From positions 1-11,690 of the forward strand of contig CAMCJO010000033.1 of NCBI GenBank assembly GCA_945875135.1: a DNA stretch of 11,690 nt, written 5' to 3'. The stretch is from an uncultured Porphyromonas sp. (GTDB lineage: Bacteria > Bacteroidota > Bacteroidia > Bacteroidales > Porphyromonadaceae). Below the pieces are notes generated by a model that saw only the letters and a list, made by a program, of their open reading frames with translations, was not told the DNA's origin and did not search any database. The number at the start of each line of letters is the position of its first letter. The stretch's first letter is position 1. A program made the position numbers and the translations under genes. This document shows, in pieces, positions 6,799-11,690 of the stretch.

Positions 6799-8301
6799 CT
6801 AGGTGCGATCCTTGCGAATAACATCGTGTGCACCTCCCTCGATGATAGAGGTAGAGGAGACGAGTGTCAGCTTAGCATGCTCACGGAGAGACTTCAAGTC
6901 GACCGTACCACAGCTACTCATCGTTGCTTTGATCTTGCTGAGGGTCTGATCGAGTGTGTCCTTCATTGGACCAGCGTAGGGAACGTAGCTGTCGACGCCC
7001 TCCTCAAACTTCATCGTCGTGGAGGCTCCTCCACCATCATATCGCTGCCAGTTGTGCGCTCGATTTGATCCTTCGCCCCAGTACTCCTTGACAATGTTAT
7101 TGCCGATGCGGAGCTTCTCCGTGGGAGACTCATCGAAGCGTGCGAAGTAGCGACCCATCATAAGGAAGTCGGCACCCATAGCCAGTGCGAGCGTCATGTG
7201 GTAGTCATGTACGATACCACCATCGCTACAGATAGGCACATAGATGCCCGTCTCACGGTAGTAGTCATCACGTGCCTTGGCTACGTCGATGACCGCCGTG
7301 GCTTGACCACGCCCGATGCCCTTTTGCTCGCGTGTGATACAGATAGAGCCGCCGCCGATGCCGACCTTGACGAAGTCTGCACCAGCCTCTACAAGGTAGC
7401 GGAAGCCGTCCTGGTCGACCACATTGCCGGCACCTACGATGACGCTGTCGCCATACTGCTCGCGTATCCAAGCGATGGTCTCCTTCTGCCATACCGAGAA
7501 GCCGTCAGACGAGTCGATACAGAGTACATCAGCCCCAGCCTCTACCAGCGCTGGCACGCGCTCCTTGTAGTCGCGGGTGTTGATACCAGCACCGACCATG
7601 AGCGTCTTATTGTGCGGGTTCTGCAGCTCGAGGGGGTTCTCCTTGTGGCTATCATAGTCCTTACGGAATACGAAGTAGCAGAGTCGCTGCTCCTCATCAA
7701 TGATCGGGAGCGCGTTTAGTTTGTGTGCCCAGATGATGTCGTTAGCCTCGCTTAGCGAGATCCCCTTGCGTCCTGTGGTCAGGCGCTCGAAGGGAGTCAT
7801 GAAGTCAGCCACCTTGCGATCCAGCGAGTCGGTCGATAGTCGATAGTCTCTACTAGTGACGATGCCGCATAGGACGCCGTCGGGGGTGCCGTCATTCGTC
7901 ACTCCGATGGTCGAGTGCCCCGTACGCTGCGTGATAGCTAGCACATCAGCGAGCGTATCTTTAGGACTTACGTTGGCATCGCTACGTACAAAGCCTGCCT
8001 TAAACTTCTTGACACGAGCTACCATCTCGGCTTCCTCCTCGATGGGCTGTGACCCGAAGATGAAGGATAGTCCCCCGTTTCGCGCTAGTGCTATCGCCAT
8101 CGTGTCATTGCTGACGCTCTGCATGATAGCCGATACGAAGGGGATATTGAGATTGATGCGTGACTCACCCTCACTAGGACGATACTTAGCTAGGGGGGTG
8201 CGTAGGGAGATCTTGTCCACAGTGCACTCGGGCGTTGTCAGTCCTGGGATGAGTAGGTATTCGCCAAAGGTGTGCGACGTGTCAGGGAAGATGATTGCCA
8301 T
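6799..8301 (-). CDS. guaB: IMP dehydrogenase, Tritrichomonas foetus-like type
   Basis: IMPDH oxidises IMP to XMP with NAD+, the committed step to guanine nucleotides. The 500-residue protein has a TIM-barrel catalytic domain interrupted by a Bateman (two-CBS) module at about 100-225. Visible active-site parts are DSSDG (263-267), the loop [17 protein letters not shown] (314-330) with catalytic Cys321, the SDGGI phosphate-binding segment (359-363), and the mobile-flap Arg420-Tyr421 pair in NWQRYDGGG. The flap and C-terminus ([42 protein letters not shown]) differ from ordinary bacterial GuaB and closely resemble, from memory, the T. foetus enzyme (Cys319, Arg418-Tyr419). Equivalents of that enzyme's Lys310 and Glu431 are Lys312 and Glu434. 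A GMP reductase is unlikely because the flap Arg-Tyr pair and CBS module are present. It lies 73 bp after the DUF4293 gene, so may share the bamD transcript. Confidence 0.94.
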   Translation of the reverse strand: MAIIFPDTSHTFGEYLLIPGLTTPECTVDKISLRTPLAKYRPSEGESRINLNIPFVSAIMQSVSNDTMAIALARNGGLSFIFGSQPIEEEAEMVARVKKFKAGFVRSDANVSPKDTLADVLAITQRTGHSTIGVTNDGTPDGVLCGIVTSRDYRLSTDSLDRKVADFMTPFERLTTGRKGISLSEANDIIWAHKLNALPIIDEEQRLCYFVFRKDYDSHKENPLELQNPHNKTLMVGAGINTRDYKERVPALVEAGADVLCIDSSDGFSVWQKETIAWIREQYGDSVIVGAGNVVDQDGFRYLVEAGADFVKVGIGGGSICITREQKGIGRGQATAVIDVAKARDDYYRETGIYVPICSDGGIVHDYHMTLALAMGADFLMMGRYFARFDESPTEKLRIGNNIVKEYWGEGSNRAHNWQRYDGGGASTTMKFEEGVDSYVPYAGPMKDTLDQTLSKIKATMSSCGTVDLKSLREHAKLTLVSSTSIIEGGAHDVIRKDRT

Positions 8302-8374
8302 AGGAAAGCGAATGAATAGTGGTGGGTGAATGGGTGTAGGCTCTTACGGGTGCTGTCTAGCGTAGGAGTCTGTA

Positions 8375-8836
8375 CTAGCGTAGTCTATTGGAGGCGCGTA
8401 CGAGTATGTCGTCCTTGATGATATTGCGCATAGCCAGGTACTGGCACAGTAGATTGATGATCGGCAGTGCGATCCAAAGACGTATATGAGTCGTTGCCTG
8501 CAGGAGATCAGCCTGTCGCCAGAGCATATAGCCGAAAGCAACGATAGCAGCTACCATCAGGAGGAGCCCGATGATGGTCAAGCGTATCTGTAGCTTGCGT
8601 CGCTTGTAGAGGAAGATCGTCGCAAAGGAGAGGATCGTCACCAGTGAGGTCAGTACGAAAGAGACTAGATTAAAGTACTTAATGCTAGTCCATCCCCTTG
8701 CTACGAGACCCGTGAAGTTGGCTACGTAGCTCACATCCGCACCCGAAGGCACGACGGTAAAGAGCGTCAGGAGCAGTAGTAGGGTTGCTGTCACCCCACT
8801 GAGGAATAGGTATAGAGTCTGAATGCGTTGCCACAT
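8375..8836 (-). CDS. DUF4293 family membrane protein
   Basis: A 153-residue integral membrane protein of a Bacteroidota family without known function. It opens with the characteristic MWQRIQTLYLFLS and has four hydrophobic helices (about 8-28, 55-77, 84-105 and 117-137), with a basic loop KRRKLQIR (78-85) between helices two and three and a basic tail, so both ends are probably cytoplasmic. It is 31 bp after rpoZ and 73 bp before guaB. The order bamD-rpoZ-DUF4293 is one I associate with other Bacteroidales, which supports the family call. No enzymatic residues stand out. Confidence 0.85.
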   Translation of the reverse strand: MWQRIQTLYLFLSGVTATLLLLLTLFTVVPSGADVSYVANFTGLVARGWTSIKYFNLVSFVLTSLVTILSFATIFLYKRRKLQIRLTIIGLLLMVAAIVAFGYMLWRQADLLQATTHIRLWIALPIINLLCQYLAMRNIIKDDILVRASNRLR

Positions 8837-8867
8837 AGTGCGGGTGCGATTTAGAGGGTTGCCTTAC

Positions 8868-9206
8868 TTAGTCCTGTGACTCCTCGTTTGGTAGACGAAA
8901 GTACACCTCGCCATTGAGAAACTCGGTGGTAGCCACGAGCGTAGGCTTGGGTAGCTGCTCGTAGTACTTAGAGATCTCAATCTGCTCACTATTTTCTGTG
9001 GGTGTCTCGTCGAGAGTCTCCTGGTAGTTAGCCACCTCTTGTATCTTCTCGCGTATCTCGTCACGCATCTCTACGGAGAGCTGGTTGGCGCGCTTGGAGA
9101 TGATGCGTACGGTCTCGTAGATATTTCCCGTTTGCTCCCATAGCTCAGGTAGGGAGCGGGTGATCGTAGTCTGTGGTACGGATTGCTTCTTATTTGTTGT
9201 TGTCAT
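8868..9206 (-). CDS. rpoZ: RNA polymerase omega subunit (Bacteroidota type)
   Basis: Omega binds the beta-prime subunit and aids RNA polymerase assembly. The Bacteroidota form is recognisable here: TGNIYETVRIISKRANQLSV (26-45) is the conserved omega helix, EQIEISKYYEQLPKPTLVAT (74-93) and EFLNGEVYFRLP (95-106) the family-specific C-terminal part. At 112 residues the length is normal. A Ser/Thr/Gln-rich N-terminus (1-17) is likely disordered. It is 61 bp after bamD and 31 bp before the DUF4293 gene. Such proteins are often labelled only as hypothetical, but the NIYETVxIIxKRAxQ motif makes the assignment firm. Confidence 0.9.
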   Translation of the reverse strand: MTTTNKKQSVPQTTITRSLPELWEQTGNIYETVRIISKRANQLSVEMRDEIREKIQEVANYQETLDETPTENSEQIEISKYYEQLPKPTLVATTEFLNGEVYFRLPNEESQD

Positions 9207-9267
9207 AGTGAGAAATTGGAGTCTTAGTATGTGAGTGTGATGCAGGAGGAAGTTTCTCTGCTTTTGT

Positions 9268-10080
9268 TTAGCTTACGATCATGCGCTGTGCGCGGTCACG
9301 TAGTGTCTTAGCACGCTTGATGTGCTTCCCCTCGGGGAAGGCATTCTCATAGTTATAGTAAGCATCAATGACCTCGCGTAGACGTCCCTGCTTCTTGCTC
9401 TCTACACTATTCATCGCCTGCTGGTAGGAAGCCTCTACAATGATAAAGAGTAGATCCTCACGATGCTTGGTGTAGGGATAAGCTTTGAGCGCATTGCGGG
9501 CCGTGATGATGGCCGATATGTAGTTGTTGCCTAGGTAGGTACCCAGATTGTAGTATAGGTCTGCGGCGACCAGCTCCTTCTTGGCTAGGTTGTCTTGCAG
9601 GTCAAAGAGCATCTGCTCGACCTCCTTACGATGCTCACTCTGAGGATAAGCCTCTAGGTAGCTCTGTAGCTCCTTGAGCGCACTGTAGGTGACAGACTGA
9701 TCTAGGCGTGGATCGGGAGCTATACGGTAGAGTGCTAGTCCCGTCTTGTAGTGGGCCTCTGCGGCTCGTGGATCCTGTGGGTACTTGCTGTACAGCCTGC
9801 GAAAGTACTCAGCAGCACTAGACTCCTGCTTGTTTTGTAGGAGTGCGTCGGCCATGATGTAGAGAGCCTGTGCGCCCTCTTGCGTGCCCTCGTAGTGAGG
9901 TAAGACATCGACCATAAGCTCAGCCACGCGGCCATACTTACCCTCGTTGTAGTACTTCTTGGCATAAGAGTAGCGGAGCGTGGGGTCTTTAGACTTCTGT
10001 ATGCGCATATACTCAGCGCAGCTACTGGTGAGCAGGAGCCAGCTGAGAGCTAAGAGGCTGATGAGCGTTTGTCTTGTCAT
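9268..10080 (-). CDS. bamD: Outer-membrane assembly lipoprotein BamD
   Basis: BamD is the essential lipoprotein partner of BamA in the outer-membrane beta-barrel assembly machine. The 270-residue product has a lipoprotein signal peptide ending in LLTSSC (lipidated Cys21), then helical TPR-type repeats. Recognisable repeat stretches are YAKKYYNEGKYGRVAELM (39-56), ALYIMADALLQNKQESSAAE (77-96) with YFRRLYSKYPQDPRAAEAHY (97-116), and LQSYLEAYPQSEHRKEVE (138-155). The final part has the BamD-typical ELVAADLYYNLGTY (174-187) and FPEGKHIKRAKTLRDRA (250-266). Length and architecture are those of the Bacteroidota family. It is the first gene of the bamD-rpoZ-DUF4293-guaB set, with a TACCTTTG element about 30 bp upstream of the ATG. 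Confidence 0.92.
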   Translation of the reverse strand: MTRQTLISLLALSWLLLTSSCAEYMRIQKSKDPTLRYSYAKKYYNEGKYGRVAELMVDVLPHYEGTQEGAQALYIMADALLQNKQESSAAEYFRRLYSKYPQDPRAAEAHYKTGLALYRIAPDPRLDQSVTYSALKELQSYLEAYPQSEHRKEVEQMLFDLQDNLAKKELVAADLYYNLGTYLGNNYISAIITARNALKAYPYTKHREDLLFIIVEASYQQAMNSVESKKQGRLREVIDAYYNYENAFPEGKHIKRAKTLRDRAQRMIVS

Positions 10081-10109
10081 ACTTAATACCTACAGGATAC
10101 TATTGTACG

Positions 10110-10117
10110 CAAAGGTA
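10110..10117 (-). promoter_or_regulatory. -7 element (TACCTTTG) for the bamD operon
   Basis: CAAAGGTA on the plus strand gives TACCTTTG on the minus strand, an exact TAnnTTTG match. Transcription would start near 10103, leaving a short leader of about 23 bases before the ATG at 10080. A T-rich tract (complement of 10119-10126) lies just upstream; a clean -33 TTTG is not seen. Confidence 0.62.
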
Positions 10118-10135
10118 CGAAAAAAAGAGATTAGA

Positions 10136-10210
10136 ACGAGATCGCTCGTACTCCCTTTTATACCGCCAATCGAATAGTTCGATGAGACGAGTAACCCTAG
10201 GGTTACTCGT
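10136..10210. repeat. Cluster of inverted repeats upstream of bamD
   Basis: Three inverted repeats lie in the bamD-prs gap. The first is ACGAG-ATCG-CTCGT (10136-10149). The second is ATCGAA-TAG-TTCGAT (10169-10183). The third is a perfect 24-bp palindrome with no loop (10187-10210), half-site ACGAGTAACCCT. The first and third share the outer ACGAG/CTCGT arms. They lie just upstream of the bamD promoter element, so an operator role is possible; the 24-bp element lacks a T-tract on either side, which argues against a terminator. Confidence 0.7.
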
Positions 10211-10253
10211 GCGATTTGTGGAGTCTCGTAGTTCCTATCTATAGAAAGAGAAG

Positions 10254-10291
10254 ATACCCTAGCCGTCTCATAGATGAGTCGGCTAGGGTAT
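10254..10291 (-). terminator. Hairpin terminator of prs
   Basis: A 38-base structure begins 21 bases past the prs stop codon. A perfect 12-bp outer stem (ATACCCTAGCCG at 10254-10265 with CGGCTAGGGTAT at 10280-10291) continues through a T:T mismatch into CTCAT/ATGAG. On the minus strand it is followed by the pyrimidine-rich CTTCTCTTTCTATAG, not a pure U-run. Position and stem strength support termination; the weak U-tract is the caveat. Confidence 0.72.
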
Positions 10292-10312
10292 GCTGGTATA
10301 GATGGTCTGCGT

Positions 10313-11251
10313 CTAGAAGGAGTAGAGCGAGCTGATAGACTCGTGGCTGCAGACGCGACGGATAGACTCGGCAAAGAGCTCGGCGACGCTGATGATGCGC
10401 ACCTTCTCGCTCTTCTTAGAGTAGGGGATTGAGTCGGTGAAGATCATCTCCGTCAGGCCAGACTGATCGATGCGTTTGGTAGCGGGATCGCTCATGACAG
10501 CATGTGTCGCAAAGGCTCTGACAGACTTAGCACCGTGCTCTATCATGAGGTTTGCCGCCTTGGTCATGGTGCCAGCTGTATCGACGATATCATCGACGAG
10601 GATTACATCCTTGCCAGTGACATCACCGATGATCGTCATCTCGGCCACCTCGTTTGCCTTAGCACGACGCTTGTGGCAGATGACCATGGGCACGCCAAAG
10701 TGACGTGCGTAGCTGTTTGCACGCTTCGTACCACCCACGTCAGGAGTAGCGATGCAGAGGTTCTCCACGGGTATGTTGTGCTCGATATACTCTGTGAAGA
10801 CCGTAGAGCCGTATAGGTGATCTACAGGTACGTTGAAGAAGCCTTGTATCTGGTCTGCATGTAGATCCATCGTAATGAGGCGAGTGATGCCAGCTACTGA
10901 GAGTAGGTCGGCAATCAGCTTAGCACCGATGGAGACACGGGGCTTGTCCTTGCGATCCTGTCTAGCCCATCCGAAGTAGGGGATGACCGCTGTGATGTAG
11001 TGTGCTGAGGCACGCTTTGCCGCATCGATCATGAGTAGTAGCTCCATGATGTTGTCGGCATTGGGGTAGGTGGACTGTACGAGGAAGATGTCCTTGCCAC
11101 GGATGCTCTCTTCGTAGAATACGGCAAATTCGCCATCGGCAAAGTGCTCGGTACGCATTTTGCCCAGGGGGCAGCCCAGTGAGTCACAGATCTTCTCAGC
11201 GAGGTTCTGAGAGGCTGAGCCAGCAAATACTAAGTAGGGTAGTTCGTTCAT
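10313..11251 (-). CDS. prs: Ribose-phosphate pyrophosphokinase (PRPP synthase)
   Basis: Prs makes PRPP from ribose 5-phosphate and ATP, feeding purine, pyrimidine, histidine, tryptophan and NAD synthesis. The 312-residue protein has the complete class I set: HFADGEFAVFYEESIRGKDI (36-55), the ATP-binding segment RQDRKDKPRVSIGAKLIADL (97-116), the metal- and ribose-5-phosphate-site motif DLHADQIQGFF (129-139), the flexible loop CHKRRAKANE (192-201) with its catalytic basic residues, and the PRPP-binding loop VDDIVDTAGTM (219-229). Length is typical. The ATG at 11249-11251 places the first strand (LPYLVFAGSAS) properly. It appears to be a single-gene unit, with a TACCTTTG element about 32 bp upstream and its own hairpin downstream. 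Confidence 0.97.
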   Translation of the reverse strand: MNELPYLVFAGSASQNLAEKICDSLGCPLGKMRTEHFADGEFAVFYEESIRGKDIFLVQSTYPNADNIMELLLMIDAAKRASAHYITAVIPYFGWARQDRKDKPRVSIGAKLIADLLSVAGITRLITMDLHADQIQGFFNVPVDHLYGSTVFTEYIEHNIPVENLCIATPDVGGTKRANSYARHFGVPMVICHKRRAKANEVAEMTIIGDVTGKDVILVDDIVDTAGTMTKAANLMIEHGAKSVRAFATHAVMSDPATKRIDQSGLTEMIFTDSIPYSKKSEKVRIISVAELFAESIRRVCSHESISSLYSF

Positions 11252-11282
11252 TGCATTATCAGTATAGAGACAATCAGTGCCG

Positions 11283-11290
11283 CAAAGGTA
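11283..11290 (-). promoter_or_regulatory. -7 element (TACCTTTG) for prs
   Basis: CAAAGGTA here is TACCTTTG on the minus strand, an exact TAnnTTTG match. The expected start is near 11277, giving a leader of about 26 bases to the prs ATG. The sequence just upstream is A/T-rich (TTTATTATTAAAG on the minus strand), without a clear -33 TTTG. Confidence 0.62.
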
Positions 11291-11331
11291 CTACTTTAAT
11301 AATAAACGGCGGTTGCGACCTCTTGATTGAG

Positions 11332-11429
11332 CCAAGCTGACACATTATATATATGAGGACCTCATCTATGCCTCGCTGGTCGCTCATGTGTAGCTCCTGA
11401 CAGAGCGATTGTGATGCGTCAGCTTCGGC
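11332..11429. other. Non-coding stretch with paired inverted repeats
   Basis: The 439 bases right of prs (11252-11690) hold no credible gene. Within them, AAGCTGAC (11335-11342) is complementary to GTCAGCTT (11418-11425), and outer GCC/GGC bases can extend the pairing across a one-base bulge. A short inverted repeat ATGAGG-A-CCTCAT (11353-11365) lies between. The arms are 75 bases apart, so a folded RNA or DNA structure is possible but not demonstrated. Confidence 0.35.
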
Positions 11430-11511
11430 TGGTCGGATCCAACGCTGACTCGCTACAATAATTTAGAGCTGACTACATATCGAAACGGTGTCGTGTCGGG
11501 GAAAAGTGATT

Positions 11512-11627
11512 TCCACGTGGATATTTCAAAATCTCCACGTGGAGAATAAAAAATTCTTCGGAGGAATGAAATGAAACTTCGGAGGAATGAAATGAAACTT
11601 CGGAAGAAATGAATCGCGACCACGTGG
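11512..11627. repeat. Three CCACGTGG palindromes
   Basis: CCACGTGG occurs three times: within TCCACGTGGA (11512-11521), within the perfect 14-bp palindrome TCTCCACGTGGAGA (11532-11545), and at 11620-11627. The second and third are each followed by a near-identical tail, GAGAATAAAAAA-like versus GGGAATAAAAAA, so the motif and tail together form a dispersed direct repeat. The A-rich tail could act as a U-tract only for a minus-strand transcript approaching from the other side, so a terminator role is not clear. Confidence 0.75.
11556..11615. repeat. 21-bp tandem repeat, two perfect copies plus one decayed
   Basis: Two identical adjacent 21-bp units (11556-11576 and 11577-11597) begin CTTCGGAGGAATGAAATGAA. 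A third, altered unit starts at 11598 (CTTCGGAAGAAATGAATCG). The array lies between the second and third CCACGTGG palindromes. The AGGA-spaced ATGs look like ribosome sites but open no long reading frame. Confidence 0.85.
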
Positions 11628-11690
11628 GGAATAAAAAAGGTTCATCCGAGATTCTGTGTGATGACCTAACAGCGGGATAAGAAAGAAGCT

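Noticed and set aside
7198..7719. Plus-strand open frame of 173 codons inside guaB
   Set aside because: It is antisense to the conserved catalytic barrel of IMPDH, and its product resembles no family I know. The same applies to the 157-codon frame at 7856-8329.
8357..8383. Direct repeat CTAGCGTAG (8357-8365 and 8375-8383) at the end of the DUF4293 gene
   Set aside because: Only nine bases, one copy overlapping the stop codon of the coding sequence. There is no element between the copies that would suggest an insertion footprint.
11277..11387. 36-codon minus-strand frame starting at an ATG upstream of prs
   Set aside because: It runs across the predicted prs promoter element, has no recognisable motif or signal peptide, and is short enough to occur by chance.

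Overview
This window looks like chromosomal core DNA from a Bacteroidota bacterium, most likely a Porphyromonas-like member of the Bacteroidales. Supporting signs are the Bacteroidota-specific families (DUF4293, DUF4294, the 112-residue RpoZ-type omega), BamD and DsbD of the Bacteroidota type, the lack of strong Shine-Dalgarno sequences, and four copies of TACCTTTG, an exact match to the Bacteroidota -7 promoter element TAnnTTTG. The genus is inferred from overall gene character and a balanced base composition; it was not tested by a search.

Layout. Ten of the eleven genes lie on the minus strand. Reading in that direction from the right edge: a repeat-rich non-coding stretch (11252-11690); prs (PRPP synthase) with a TACCTTTG promoter and a hairpin terminator; a 232-bp gap full of inverted repeats; then a compact set bamD - rpoZ - DUF4293 membrane protein - guaB behind its own TACCTTTG. 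A 125-bp gap with about four degenerate 23-bp tandem repeats separates guaB from miaA. The one plus-strand gene (DUF4294, 5084-5716) converges on miaA with only 15 bp between the stop codons. To its left is a second minus-strand operon: a head-GIN (DUF2807) lipoprotein - DivIC/FtsB-like divisome protein - four-helix membrane protein of unknown function - divergent RluA-family protein - DsbD, closed by a textbook intrinsic terminator at 73-111.

How the genes fit together. Most products serve housekeeping or the cell envelope: PRPP and guanine nucleotide supply (prs, guaB), transcription (rpoZ), outer-membrane protein assembly (bamD), tRNA modification (miaA), a possible RNA pseudouridylation enzyme, cell division (DivIC-like), and delivery of reducing power to the periplasm (dsbD). 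I see no phage, transposon, CRISPR or defence genes.

The most notable observations are: (1) the IMP dehydrogenase is of the divergent type known from the protozoan Tritrichomonas foetus, including the residues that make that enzyme poorly sensitive to mycophenolic acid; (2) two TACCTTTG elements face each other between the GIN operon and the DUF4294 gene, predicting overlapping 5' ends; (3) there are three separate clusters of short intergenic repeats; (4) the RluA-family protein keeps its catalytic Asp but has lost several surrounding consensus residues. I did not find a convincing new multi-gene system.
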